Assembly (NCBI RefSeq): GCF_900107415.1
Contig: NZ_FNPX01000007.1
Location: forward strand, 62,001-126,000
DNA from: Jannaschia faecimaris
GTDB lineage: Bacteria > Pseudomonadota > Alphaproteobacteria > Rhodobacterales > Rhodobacteraceae
Reading direction: 5' to 3'
DNA length: 64,000 bases
Position numbers and translations under genes: made by a program. The notes under the pieces were generated by a model. It worked only from the letters and a program-made list of their open reading frames with translations. It ran no database searches and was not told where the DNA came from. This document shows, piece after piece, positions 26,032-36,367 of the stretch. Each line of letters opens with the position of its first letter. Positions within the stretch are counted from its first letter, which is position 1.

Positions 26032-27975
26032 ATGTCACGCAAACGCATTCTCACGACGGCCGCTGCCTTTGCGGTGGCCGGGGCGGCATCCATCGGGGGG
26101 GCCTGGGTCGCGGCAAACTATGTCGAGGCGACCTCGAAGGTTGCGGTGACACAGGAACTTGATGCTGGCGGCCTCGGATGGGCGTCGGTGGTCACTGACG
26201 GGTTGCAGCTGGTTCTGACGGGCATCGCCCCGGACGAGCCCGCCCGCTTCCGCGCCATCACGCGTGCGGGTGCCATCGTTGATCCGCGCCGCATCATCGA
26301 CGCGATGGAAGTGCAGCCGAGCCGCCCGGCAACGGTGCCGCGCTTCTCGCTCGAGATCCTGCGCAACGACGCCGATGTGTCCGTCATCGGACTGGTGCCG
26401 AGTGGCGAGGGCCGCGATGTGTTGAACGATCTGCTCGACAGGCTTTCGACCGGCGACGCGCCGATGGACGTGACAAACATGGTCGAAGCTGCGGACCACG
26501 CCGTTCCAGACACCTGGGAAGCCACGGTGCGCTTTGCTATCTCGATCCTGGACGAGCTGCCGCGCTCCAAGGTCTCGGTCGAGGCGGGGCGTATCGTCGT
26601 GACGGCCGTTGCCGACAGCGATGATGAACGCATCGCGCTCGAACGGGAGCTTAACCGCTCCAAGCCCCGAACGGTGACGCTCGTCCTCGACATCGCGTCG
26701 CCCCGCCCGGTTATCACGCCCTTCACCCTTCGCTTCGTCATAGTCGAGGGGGGGCGTTCCCGGTTCGAAGCTTGCGCTGTCGACAGTGAGGTGGCGCGCA
26801 CCCGCGTTCTTGCCGCCGCGGCCGAAGCCGGGTTCAGCGGAAACGCAAACTGCGTGATCGGTTTGGGCGTTCCCTCGGCCAGTTGGTCGACCGCGGCCTC
26901 CGAAGGGATCGGCGCGCTGGCGCAGCTGGGCGGCGGGGCGCTGACCCTGTCAGACGCCGATGTCTCCTTGATCGCGTTGGAAGGAACGGACGCGTCGCTG
27001 TTCGACACGGTCGTGTCAGAGTTGGATGCGGCCCTGCCGGAGCTTTTCCTTCTCTCCGCTGTCTTGCCTGAACCGACACAGGTCGACGGCACCGGCACAT
27101 CGGACAGCGGCCCGCCCGAATTCGTCGCCACCCTGTCGCCCGAGGGGCAGGTGCAATTGCGCGGACGCTTGTACGACGATGCACAGAAGGCCGCTGTCTT
27201 CAGCGTCGGGCGCGCCCTGTTCGGGGTGAACAACACTTATGCCGCGACCCGTTCCGACGAGACATTGCCACAGGGTTGGCCGGTGCGCGTGCTGGCCGGT
27301 CTGGAGGCTTTGTCGCGGTTGGAGGAGGGCGTCGTGGTCGTGCAGCCGGACCTTGTCGTGCTGCGCGGCGTGACCGGTGACCGGCAGGCGGAGGCGACGA
27401 TCTCGGGTCTGCTGTCGGCAAAGCTGGGCGCGGAAGCCGATTTTCGGATCGAGGTTATATACGACGAGGAGTTGGACCCGGTCCTGAATATTCCCACGCC
27501 CGAAGAGTGCGAGACCCGGCTGAATGGCATCCTGGTAGAGCAGAAGCTGACATTTGCCCCCGGTGAATCCGTGATCGAGGAGGCGGGCGATGGCCAGTTG
27601 GCGCGTCTGACCGACATGCTCAAGGAGTGCCGCCGCGCGGTCTTCGAGATTGGCGGTCATACCGATAGCCAGGGGCGCGAGGAGTCGAACCTGGCCTTGT
27701 CCGTGGGGCGCGCCGAGGCGGTGCGCGCCGCGCTCATCAGTCGAGGTGTCCCACCCAGCCAGTTGGTGTCCAAAGGCTATGGCGAGGCGGAACCCATCTC
27801 GGACAACGAAACCGAGGAGGGGCGGGAAGACAACCGTCGCATCACGTTCACACTGCTGGGTCGCAGCGATCGGGAAGAGGCGTCGGCAGAGCCCGCAATT
27901 GCGGCCGCGTCGGAAACCGGCGAAAGTGACGCGCAGCAAGTCACTGGCCCGGCCACCGAGGGGACCGACGAATGA
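26032..27975 (+). CDS. OmpA-family protein with BON-like repeats
   Basis: A 647-residue envelope protein. It starts with a basic n-region and an uncleaved or cleaved hydrophobic segment (AAAFAVAGAASIGGAWVAA). The middle consists of repeated BON-like units (VTDGLQLVLTGIAPDEPARF; SVIGLVPSGEG; VQLRGRLYDDAQKAAV; VVLRGVTGDRQAEATIS). The C-terminal peptidoglycan-binding OmpA domain (about 515-615) has FEIGGHTDSQGREESNLALS and SKGYGEAEPISDNETEEGR, followed by an acidic low-complexity tail. It is likely to tie the membrane to peptidoglycan. AGGAC precedes the ATG, and its stop overlaps the next gene (ATGA). Confidence 0.88.
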   Translation: MSRKRILTTAAAFAVAGAASIGGAWVAANYVEATSKVAVTQELDAGGLGWASVVTDGLQLVLTGIAPDEPARFRAITRAGAIVDPRRIIDAMEVQPSRPATVPRFSLEILRNDADVSVIGLVPSGEGRDVLNDLLDRLSTGDAPMDVTNMVEAADHAVPDTWEATVRFAISILDELPRSKVSVEAGRIVVTAVADSDDERIALERELNRSKPRTVTLVLDIASPRPVITPFTLRFVIVEGGRSRFEACAVDSEVARTRVLAAAAEAGFSGNANCVIGLGVPSASWSTAASEGIGALAQLGGGALTLSDADVSLIALEGTDASLFDTVVSELDAALPELFLLSAVLPEPTQVDGTGTSDSGPPEFVATLSPEGQVQLRGRLYDDAQKAAVFSVGRALFGVNNTYAATRSDETLPQGWPVRVLAGLEALSRLEEGVVVVQPDLVVLRGVTGDRQAEATISGLLSAKLGAEADFRIEVIYDEELDPVLNIPTPEECETRLNGILVEQKLTFAPGESVIEEAGDGQLARLTDMLKECRRAVFEIGGHTDSQGREESNLALSVGRAEAVRAALISRGVPPSQLVSKGYGEAEPISDNETEEGREDNRRITFTLLGRSDREEASAEPAIAAASETGESDAQQVTGPATEGTDE

Positions 27976-28295
27976 ATCGCACCGAATTTGTCATCGCAAT
28001 CGCGGTGATCCTGTTTGCCGCCTTCGTGCTGGGCTGGTTCGCATCCTGGCTGGTCTACCGGTTCAGCCGCGTGACCGTTTCGGACGTCGCCGAACTGGAA
28101 GAGATGGCCAAGTCCCTGCACGACGCGGAAGAACAGCGCGACGAGGCAATCACGTATTACCAGTATCGCGAGAATGAACTGTCAACGCAGCTGACCCAGA
28201 GCCAGGCAGAACTGACCGCCGCGATGGACGGCCTGCGCGAGGCACGGCAGGAGGCCGGCGAATTGCGCAAGTACATAGAGAAGATGAACGCCTGA
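27972..28295 (+). CDS. Small membrane-anchored coiled-coil protein
   Basis: 107 residues. One N-terminal transmembrane helix (FVIAIAVILFAAFVLGWFASWLVY) is followed by a continuous Glu/Ala/Arg-rich coiled coil (about 40-105). The start overlaps the OmpA stop by 4 bases (ATGA), so the two are coupled and may act together in the envelope. No family with known function is recognised. A strong terminator follows 33 bases after the stop. Confidence 0.78.
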   Translation: MNRTEFVIAIAVILFAAFVLGWFASWLVYRFSRVTVSDVAELEEMAKSLHDAEEQRDEAITYYQYRENELSTQLTQSQAELTAAMDGLREARQEAGELRKYIEKMNA

Positions 28296-28327
28296 CGCGC
28301 AGACGGTCTGCCGACCGCACATACAAA

Positions 28328-28360
28328 GGGCCGCCCTTTCGAGGCGGCCCGTTCTTCTTG
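28328..28360. terminator. Bidirectional intrinsic terminator
   Basis: An 8-bp perfect stem (GGGCCGCC / GGCGGCCC) with a 7-base loop, flanked by AAA on the left and a T-rich GTTCTTCTT on the right. It sits between the convergent coiled-coil gene and trcR and can serve both. Confidence 0.8.
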
Positions 28361-28373
28361 AAATACCGTAATC

Positions 28374-29138
28374 TCAGCGGTTGGCGTCTTCGTCGTCATC
28401 CGCATCGTCGGGGATGTTGAAGAAGCTGTCGGCGTCGCGCACATCGCGCTTGTCCTCGACCTCCTCGTCCTGATCGTTACCCGACAGGCTGAACGTCTCA
28501 AGGCCCGAGATGTTCGACGGAATCCGCTGATCGTCGGGGTCCATGCCCAGCGACTGTTCGGTCGATACCAGCTTGCGGCGCTCATCATCGGTCATCGCGG
28601 CGGCACCGGAGCTGGCCTGCTTGGCGGCGGCCTTCTGCACGGCGGCGTCCAGCTCGGTCTGTTTGCACAGGCCCAGGGCGACCGGATCGATCGGCTGAAT
28701 GTTCTGGATGTTCCAGTGCGTCCGCTCGCGGATGGCCTGGATCGTCGGCTTCGTCGTGCCGATCAGCTTGGACACCTGCGCGTCCGTCAGCTCGGGGTGA
28801 AACTTGACCAGCCACAGGATCGACGCGGGACGATCCTGGCGCTTGGACAGGGGGGTATAGCGCGGGCCTCGGCGCTTTTCCTCGCCTTGGGCGGCGGCAT
28901 TGAACTTCAGCTTCAGCTTATGCATCGGGTTCTTTTCAGCAGCCTCGATTTCCTCGGCGGTCAGCTGATTGTTGGCGACCGGGTCAAAGCCCTTCACGCC
29001 CACGGCCACGTCGCCGTCGGCGATGCCCTGAACCTCAAGCTCGTGGAGGTCACAGAAGTCGCCGACCTGCTTGAAGGTCAGTGTTGTATTGTCGACCAGC
29101 CAGACGGCTGTGGCCTTGGCCATGATGGGTTTGTTCAT
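28374..29138 (-). CDS. trcR: Cell cycle transcriptional regulator TrcR (DUF1013)
   Basis: A 254-residue protein of the DUF1013 family, conserved in alphaproteobacteria and described as the cell-cycle transcriptional regulator TrcR. Family stretches are ATAVWLVDNTTLTFKQVGDFC at the N-terminus, GPRYTPLSKRQDRPASILWL, and a helix-turn-helix-like segment ELTDAQVSKLIGTTKPTIQAIRERTHW (about 118-144). The C-terminus is a very acidic, probably disordered tail (DDADDDEDANR). AAGGAGG precedes the ATG. It is transcribed toward the shared terminator with the OmpA operon. Which genes it controls cannot be read from this window. Confidence 0.9.
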   Translation of the reverse strand: MNKPIMAKATAVWLVDNTTLTFKQVGDFCDLHELEVQGIADGDVAVGVKGFDPVANNQLTAEEIEAAEKNPMHKLKLKFNAAAQGEEKRRGPRYTPLSKRQDRPASILWLVKFHPELTDAQVSKLIGTTKPTIQAIRERTHWNIQNIQPIDPVALGLCKQTELDAAVQKAAAKQASSGAAAMTDDERRKLVSTEQSLGMDPDDQRIPSNISGLETFSLSGNDQDEEVEDKRDVRDADSFFNIPDDADDDEDANR

Positions 29139-29267
29139 CGTTTGCCTCCTTCAAGACATGACTTCCTCGTCGCCCGGATCAGGGCTGCGGCGCGGGCCGC
29201 TTGTTCTCGCTATCGGGGAACTTGGGGCGTTATATAGGCTGGGCCGAGGTAATACGAAAGACCTTTG

Positions 29268-29900
29268 ATGAAACGCTTGATTGCCGCGCTGATGATGTTC
29301 GCCACGCCGGGATTCGCGGATGGTGAGGCTGCGGGGGACTTCGACTACTACGTCCTTGCGCTGTCATGGACGCCGACGTGGTGCGCGCTGGAAGGTGACC
29401 GGCGTGGATCACCGCAATGCGATCGGAACACGGGCTATGGTTTCACCCTGCATGGTCTTTGGCCGCAATACGACGATGGCTGGCCAAGTTTCTGCCGTAC
29501 GTCGGAGCGCCCCGCCACCCGCGGGCAAACCGGCGAAATGGTGGATATCATGGGGTCATCCGGCCTCGCGTTTCATCAATGGCGCAAGCATGGCGTGTGT
29601 ACCGGTCTGGATGCAGAGGAATACTTCGCCCTGTCGCGGTTGGCCTACGAGGGTGTTTCCCGCCCGCAAGTCATCCGCGACCTGGGACGGGAGGTGACCC
29701 TGCCCGCCGCCGTGATAGAAGAGGCGTTCCTGGAGGCCAATCCCGACCTCTCCGGGGATGGCGTGACGGTCACCTGCCGGGCCGACCGGGTTCAGGAGGT
29801 CCGGATCTGCCTGAGCCGCGACCTGCAACCGCGCGATTGCGGTCAGGACGTGATCCGGGACTGCACGCTGGGCCGGGCATTGCTTTCCCCGATCCGCTAG
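29268..29900 (+). CDS. Secreted ribonuclease T2
   Basis: A 210-residue periplasmic or secreted RNase that cleaves RNA through a 2',3'-cyclic intermediate. A signal peptide (KRLIAALMMFATPGFA) precedes the mature chain. Both catalytic blocks are intact: CAS-1 FTLHGLWPQYDDGWPSFC with its His, and CAS-2 HQWRKHGVCTGL with Glu replaced by Gln-Trp-Arg-Lys-His as in many bacterial members. Six or more Cys are placed for disulfides (WCALEGD, PQCDRN, DCGQD). The ATG at 29268 is preferred over the TTG just upstream. Its stop codon overlaps the stop of the convergent EAL gene in the palindrome CTAG. Confidence 0.92.
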   Translation: MKRLIAALMMFATPGFADGEAAGDFDYYVLALSWTPTWCALEGDRRGSPQCDRNTGYGFTLHGLWPQYDDGWPSFCRTSERPATRGQTGEMVDIMGSSGLAFHQWRKHGVCTGLDAEEYFALSRLAYEGVSRPQVIRDLGREVTLPAAVIEEAFLEANPDLSGDGVTVTCRADRVQEVRICLSRDLQPRDCGQDVIRDCTLGRALLSPIR

Positions 29901-31207
29901 CGCGTCAGTCGATTCGCCCAATCCATCGCCGGGCCGGGGCGGCCGAGGTGATATCCCTGCCCATATTGGACCCCGATATCCATCAGCGTCTGAACCTGCT
30001 CCTCGGTCTCGATCCCTTCGGTGATAAGGTTGATGTCCATTTCCCTGGAGAGCGAAACCAAAGCGTGAAGGATCGCCTCTTCCCGTCCGGTGGTGCCAAT
30101 GCCGCTGACGAAAGCGCGATCGATCTTGAGGATGTCGACCGGATACCGCCGCAGCCTTTCGAGATTCGACAGGCCCGACCCGAAGTCGTCCAGAGCGATC
30201 CGCACGCCGCGCGCGCGCATCCGTTCGATCATGTCGGCCGCTCGCTCCGGCGCGACGATGATCGCGGTTTCCACGATTTCCACGATCAGGTTCTCGGGGG
30301 GCAGAGCGTCCAAAACCTTATTCAGCCAACAACATGCGGGGCTGCCTTGGCCGTCCAGGACCGCACCGGTGATGTTGAACGTCGCGTAGATTGGCGACGG
30401 ACCTTCCACGAACGGCCGGGCGGCGGCGATCGCCAGCTCGGGAAGCACATCGACGCCCGCCTCCGGCAAGCGGTTCAACGTGTCCAGAAAACCGGCAGGC
30501 CCCTCGATTGTTCCATCCGGACGGTTCCAGCGCAGCAGGCTTTCAACCCCGACGGTTTGGCGATCTGCGAGCCGTACGATCGGCTGCACATGGTATTCAA
30601 GGGCCCGCGTCCTGACAGCTTCGGCGAGCACTGCGCGTGACGGGACGACCGACGGTGTCGGCTGCTTGAGAACGGTCTGCGTCTGGTTGCCGCCGGCGCG
30701 CTTGGCGTTCGTCAATGCTACATCCGCACGCAGGATGGCGCGCGCCCGGCTTTCATTGGCCGACACGGCCACCACGCCGACGGTCAACATGCGCGTCACG
30801 GATCCGGTCGTGCCTTGCACCTGGACGCAGGCCGCGATCTGGCGAAGCCGTTCCGCTTCGACGGCGGCGTCTTCGAGACAGGTACCGCGCGAGCGGACCA
30901 GAAACCGACCACTTTCCAATCGCTCCAATGTGGCCGATGGTTGAAGAGAGCGTTGCAGCACATCCGCGACCGCATTCAGCAACCGGTCGCCGGTGTCGAA
31001 ATCGTGCTGCCGGTTCACGCCGGCCAAGTCGTCAAGATCGAACAGGGCAAGCGTGGACCCCGTCGAGTCTGGCACCGGCTTCGTCGCGAGGGATCGGCTG
31101 GGTGTCGATGTCGGGGCCGCAGGCCCCCGTGAGCCACGCCATACCCAACCGATCCCCATTCCGAGGATCAAAGCGAAGGGAAAAGATATCAAGGCTATGG
31201 TTTCCAT
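29897..31207 (-). CDS. Degenerate GGDEF / EAL cyclic-di-GMP phosphodiesterase
   Basis: A 436-residue membrane protein. One N-terminal helix (ALISFPFALILGMGIGWVW) is followed by a GGDEF-like domain (about 50-170) whose signature is ESGRF instead of GGDEF, so cyclase activity is unlikely. The EAL domain (about 195-430) keeps the catalytic set: VESLLRW (E, in ESL form), FNITG, EIVETA, DDFGSG, KIDRAF, EGIETEEQ, and GQGYHLGRP. It should hydrolyse c-di-GMP to pGpG. Such proteins lower c-di-GMP and favour motility over biofilm. It is convergent with the RNase T2 gene. Confidence 0.88.
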   Translation of the reverse strand: METIALISFPFALILGMGIGWVWRGSRGPAAPTSTPSRSLATKPVPDSTGSTLALFDLDDLAGVNRQHDFDTGDRLLNAVADVLQRSLQPSATLERLESGRFLVRSRGTCLEDAAVEAERLRQIAACVQVQGTTGSVTRMLTVGVVAVSANESRARAILRADVALTNAKRAGGNQTQTVLKQPTPSVVPSRAVLAEAVRTRALEYHVQPIVRLADRQTVGVESLLRWNRPDGTIEGPAGFLDTLNRLPEAGVDVLPELAIAAARPFVEGPSPIYATFNITGAVLDGQGSPACCWLNKVLDALPPENLIVEIVETAIIVAPERAADMIERMRARGVRIALDDFGSGLSNLERLRRYPVDILKIDRAFVSGIGTTGREEAILHALVSLSREMDINLITEGIETEEQVQTLMDIGVQYGQGYHLGRPGPAMDWANRLTR

Positions 31208-31294
31208 AAACTACCGAGCCAGCGGATTTTGGGCCGTAAACGGGCCCGGTTCACAATCTGGTTAACGCTAACATGGGTTAGGTGCCACGACTTT

Positions 31295-31891
31295 CTAGAA
31301 TGCCTTACGTGCGGACAACGCGGCGCGCAGTGTCCCATCGTCCAGATAGTCGAGTTCGCCCCCGATCGGGACACCCTGGGCAAGTCCAGAGATTGAGACG
31401 CCGGTAGTGGCCAGTTCCTGCGCGACGTAATGGGCCGTCGTCTGACCCTCGACCGTGGCGTTCAGGGCGAGGATAACTTCCGTGATGGCCTCTGCTGCAA
31501 TGCGGTCGCGCAGCTTGGGGATATGCAGGTCCTCGGGGCCGATGTCGTCCAGCGGCGACAGTGTTCCGCCCAGCACGTGATAGCGGCCGTCAAAAACCTG
31601 TGCGCGCTCCATAGCCCAGAGATCGGCGACGTCCTCGACGACGCAGATCAGGCCGGTTGCACGCTTCTCGCTCTCGCAAATGGCACAGATATCGTCGGTC
31701 GACAGGTTCCCGCAGTTCAGGCACGCCCGAACAGATCGCCCGACCTGATCCAGCATTTGCGCCAGCGGCAGAAGCTGCGTATCGCGTTTCTTGATCAGAT
31801 GCAGAACGGCACGTCGCGCAGACCTGGGGCCAAGGCCCGGCAGGCGGGACATCAGCTCGATCAGGGTCTCAATGTCGCGGGTGGAGCTCAA
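31295..31891 (-). CDS. recR: Recombination mediator protein RecR
   Basis: RecR, 198 residues, works with RecF and RecO to load RecA at gaps. It has the helix-hairpin-helix [20 protein letters not shown] at the N-terminus, a four-Cys zinc finger [18 protein letters not shown], and a Toprim domain starting [15 protein letters not shown]. The start must be TTG (one base after the ybaB stop), because it gives the exact family N-terminus [13 protein letters not shown]. It is co-transcribed with ybaB. The usual upstream neighbour dnaX is 2 kb away here. Confidence 0.95.
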   Translation of the reverse strand: MSSTRDIETLIELMSRLPGLGPRSARRAVLHLIKKRDTQLLPLAQMLDQVGRSVRACLNCGNLSTDDICAICESEKRATGLICVVEDVADLWAMERAQVFDGRYHVLGGTLSPLDDIGPEDLHIPKLRDRIAAEAITEVILALNATVEGQTTAHYVAQELATTGVSISGLAQGVPIGGELDYLDDGTLRAALSARKAF

Positions 31892-31892
31892 A

Positions 31893-32237
31893 TCAGAACG
31901 GCAATTTCATGCCCGGCGGAAGACCCATGCTTTCGGCGATCTTGCCCATCTCTTCCTGGGATTTTTCACTTGCGCGGGCCTGTGCGTCCTTGATGGCGGC
32001 AAGGATCAGGTCTTCAGCCATTTCCTTCTCGGAAGGGACGAAGATAGACGGGTCGATGTCCAGGCCGACCAACTCGCCCTTGGCAGTGCAGGTCGCCTTG
32101 ACCAGACCCGCGCCGGACTCGCCCGTGACAGTGATCGCGGACAGGTTGTCCTGCATCTCGCCCATCTTGGACTGCATTTCCTGCGCTTTCTTCATCATTC
32201 CGGCCATGTCGCCCAGGCCACCGAGTCCCTTGAACAT
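31893..32237 (-). CDS. YbaB/EbfC family nucleoid-associated protein
   Basis: A 114-residue DNA-binding dimer. The family features are the Met/Lys-rich N-terminal helix ([22 protein letters not shown]), the strands [22 protein letters not shown], and the C-terminal [12 protein letters not shown]-type tail. The last three bases before recR's TTG include its stop, so the two are coupled. AAGGGATGA precedes the ATG. It usually sits between dnaX and recR, and in this genome the link to dnaX has been broken by an insertion. Confidence 0.94.
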   Translation of the reverse strand: MFKGLGGLGDMAGMMKKAQEMQSKMGEMQDNLSAITVTGESGAGLVKATCTAKGELVGLDIDPSIFVPSEKEMAEDLILAAIKDAQARASEKSQEEMGKIAESMGLPPGMKLPF

Positions 32238-32261
32238 CTGTCATCCCTTTCTTTGATCCGC

Positions 32262-32378
32262 TCACTCCGAGGTAGTGCTCAACGCCCCGCGCCGCAACCG
32301 CGTGTCGCAGAGGTTGGACAGGTCGCCCCCACTGCAAGAGCCGTCGTCCGGCGGCGTCTCTCTTCGCAGGGTGGCCAT
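32262..32378 (-). CDS. Possible 38-residue small protein upstream of ybaB
   Basis: An open frame of 38 codons, too short for standard gene finding, with an excellent ribosome-binding site (AAGGAG, 6 bases before the ATG). It ends 24 bases before the ybaB start on the same strand. The product is hydrophilic with two Cys (GSCSGGDLSNLCDTRLRRG). It could be a real small protein, a leader frame for ybaB-recR, or chance. No relative is known to me. Confidence 0.35.
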   Translation of the reverse strand: MATLRRETPPDDGSCSGGDLSNLCDTRLRRGALSTTSE

Positions 32379-32474
32379 TGCGATCTCCTTACATGGGTCG
32401 GTTTTCGCCCGAACCACTGCCGGTCATCAGACTGAAAGGTCTCAAATTGCGCATATTTCGCGCTCGGTGGAATG

Positions 32475-32511
32475 CCCCGCTGCGGGACAGACCGTGTTGT
32501 GGTAGGGTCTG
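32475..32511 (+). promoter_or_regulatory. Tandem hairpins in the leader of the homocysteine methyltransferase-like gene
   Basis: Two small hairpins lie in the 60 bases before the gene: CCCG-CTG-CGGG (32476-32486) and CAGACC...GGTCTG with a 12-base loop (32488-32511). They are flanked by a direct repeat TCGGTGGAA (32464 and 32518), the second copy of which overlaps the ribosome-binding site. It could be a cis-acting RNA control element, but I could not match it to the SAM or SAH riboswitches I know. Confidence 0.3.
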
Positions 32512-32536
32512 AAAGATTCGGTGGAAGGAGCAGGGG

Positions 32537-33451
32537 ATGACTAACAGCAATCTGCTTTCGAATGATCGCGTCTGGATTTCTTGGACCGGGATGGAGACCG
32601 ATCTTATTTTCAACAAGGGTTACGATCTGCCGAATTTCGCTGCGTTCCCGATGATCGACAGCGCAGAAGGGCGGGACATGCTCGCGCGCTACTACGAAGA
32701 TCTCATTGCGATTGGCCGCGAAACCGGAACCGGGATCATTCTTGATACACCCACATGGATGGCCAACCCCGACCGTGCAAAAGGGGTCGGCTATGAGGCT
32801 GCGGATTTGCCGCGGGTCACGCATGCCGGGGTCGCCTTGGCGCGCAGTGTGTCCGATTCAAACCCTGATGTCGCGACAAGGGTAAGCGTACAGATTGGTC
32901 CACGGGGCGACGGTTACGAACCCGGTCTCTCGGCGGCGGAAGCATCGGCAAATTACCACGCACCACAGATTGACGCAGCGAGGGAGGCGGGCGCGGATAT
33001 GGTCAGCGCCTACACACTGGGTGCGACCGGCGAAGCAATCGGCATCTCGACTGCCGCGAAGCGAGCAGGGATTCCCGCGCTCATCTCGTTTACGGTGGAA
33101 ACCGATGGAAAGCTTGCCGACGGCACATCGCTGGCATCAGCGGTCGCCAATTTGGCAGAAGCCGCCGAGCCTGCAGCGATCATGGTCAATTGCGCGCACC
33201 CCGATCACATCGCCCACGCTTTCGATGGCGGGGAATGGGAGGCCATGCTGACCGGCGTCATTGCGAATGCGTCCCGTCAAAGTCACGCCGAACTGGACGA
33301 CTGCGAGGTTCTGGACGACGGAGATCCGGACGAACTGGGGCGACAGTTGGCAGACATGAGGCGCGCCCGCCCCGGTCTGCGTATCTTGGGAGGCTGTTGC
33401 GGGACCGACTTGCGTCATCTACGCGCTGCTGCCGAAAGCGTCACGGGATGA
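32537..33451 (+). CDS. Homocysteine S-methyltransferase family protein
   Basis: A 304-residue zinc-dependent methyltransferase of the Pfam S-methyl-trans family (BHMT/MmuM-like). The TIM barrel starts with WTGMETDLIFNKGYDLPNF, and the three zinc-binding Cys are in IMVNCAHPDHI and GGCCGTDLRHL. The methyl donor (betaine, S-methylmethionine or another) cannot be told. A good ribosome-binding site (GGAAGGAG) precedes the ATG. The gene is less GC-rich than its surroundings and is inserted, with dps, between dnaX and ybaB-recR. Confidence 0.85.
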   Translation: MTNSNLLSNDRVWISWTGMETDLIFNKGYDLPNFAAFPMIDSAEGRDMLARYYEDLIAIGRETGTGIILDTPTWMANPDRAKGVGYEAADLPRVTHAGVALARSVSDSNPDVATRVSVQIGPRGDGYEPGLSAAEASANYHAPQIDAAREAGADMVSAYTLGATGEAIGISTAAKRAGIPALISFTVETDGKLADGTSLASAVANLAEAAEPAAIMVNCAHPDHIAHAFDGGEWEAMLTGVIANASRQSHAELDDCEVLDDGDPDELGRQLADMRRARPGLRILGGCCGTDLRHLRAAAESVTG

Positions 33452-33654
33452 GGTTGCCCGTGTGCCCTACGTAGTCAGCGCCGTCGCTGCCCCGTTGACC
33501 TGGTGCGTGCATACGTGGCGACGTTTTGCGGTTACCAGCAAGGACGGCCGGCCTGTTGCAAGCGGTCCGCAAGGGTCGCTCTCGCGTCGAAGCAACACGC
33601 ATCGTAAGCGTTGACTTACTAATCGGGGCACCCCTCTTTCTCGAACAATACGTG

Positions 33655-34134
33655 TCAGGCGGCGGCGTTGGATCCGATGAACCATGTGTCCTTCTCGACC
33701 GTGCGGCTGACTTCGGTCAGCAGGTCGGCGGTATCTTCGTCACCTGCCGCGTCGGCGGCTTCCATGCCTTCGCGGATCATCTTGCCGAACGTCTTGAAAC
33801 GCGAGACCAACTCGGACACGTGATCATCCAGCGCCGTCAATTCGACCGGATAGGCGTCGAGCGTCGTCTTATCGGCCACGACCTGCGTCGTGCCTTTGGC
33901 AAAGCCGCCCATCAGGGCAACACGCTCGGCCATCATGTCGGTGCTCTCTCCAAGACGGGCCGAAACCTCGTCCAGCATTTCGTGCACGCCAATGAAGCCT
34001 TGGCCGCGCAGGTTCCAATGCGCCTGTTTGACGGCGAGGCGCAGATCAATGCCGACGGCAAGGCGTTCGTTGAGAACCTCGCACATCTGTTCCTGGGTCT
34101 GTTGATCGATTCCTGTGACAAAACTCTCGGGCAT
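33655..34134 (-). CDS. dps: DNA-protection ferritin-like protein Dps
   Basis: A 159-residue Dps/miniferritin that forms dodecamers, oxidises and stores iron with hydrogen peroxide, and protects DNA in stationary phase. The interfacial ferroxidase motif is VKQAHWNLRGQGFIGVHEMLDEV (His and Asp at the usual spacing), followed by the conserved helix TDMMAERVALMGG. It is the only iron-storage gene in the window. It lies between dnaX and the methyltransferase gene. I saw no clear OxyR or Irr box in the 112 bases upstream. Confidence 0.93.
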   Translation of the reverse strand: MPESFVTGIDQQTQEQMCEVLNERLAVGIDLRLAVKQAHWNLRGQGFIGVHEMLDEVSARLGESTDMMAERVALMGGFAKGTTQVVADKTTLDAYPVELTALDDHVSELVSRFKTFGKMIREGMEAADAAGDEDTADLLTEVSRTVEKDTWFIGSNAAA

Positions 34135-34246
34135 ATAGGCTCTCCGGTTGTGTGATGCTTTGACTCAACAACAACTCGGACCGGGTTTCGGTTTCATCTT
34201 GCGCCAGAGAATCTTCGGTCACGGTACCCTCCGCACGCGACGCAGG

Positions 34247-35944
<1,698 letters not shown>

Positions 35945-35994
35945 TTGCCACCCTCCGGTCGAAGGACCAACCTAGGCCCAACGTCGGGCGGTTG

Positions 35995-36367
35995 CTAGAG
36001 TGTCCAGAGCACGATCCCGACCGTGGCGGCCCCGATCGAAAATACGGCTGCCATCATGGTAAAGTTCGTGTCGGACTGCACTTCGGCCTCGTGCGACTCG
36101 AGCCGGTTCTGCGCAGGGCAGGCATTCTTGCGCGCCGCCCAGAAAATCAGGAGTGCTGCGACGATGAACAGGGTCGATATGGATTTGGGCACCCAGGTTG
36201 GCTCGGCGGCCCCCAAACACGGCGCGCAGACCCACCGCAATCGCGATGGCGGCCATGCCGGTGCGCATCCAGCCCGCGAACGTGCGCTCGTTGGCCATTG
36301 CCGTGCGGTCCTCGGCCCAGTCGGTATGGTCTTGGGCGAGTTCGTTCTTGGCGGATTGGTCAGACAT
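35995..36367 (-). pseudogene. DUF202 (YidH-like) membrane protein, frameshifted
   Basis: The first 50 codons (MSDQSAKNELAQDHTDWAED, then NERTFAGWMRTGMAAIAI) match the DUF202/YidH family, then the frame breaks; the rest (EPTWVPKSISTLFIVAALLI, ending GAATVGIVLWTL) continues in another frame. Dropping one G from a run of five (C5 on the plus strand, 36210-36214) restores a single protein of about 123 residues with three membrane helices. This could be a real inactivating insertion, a phase-variable run, or a sequencing error. It lies just upstream of dnaX. Confidence 0.8.
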
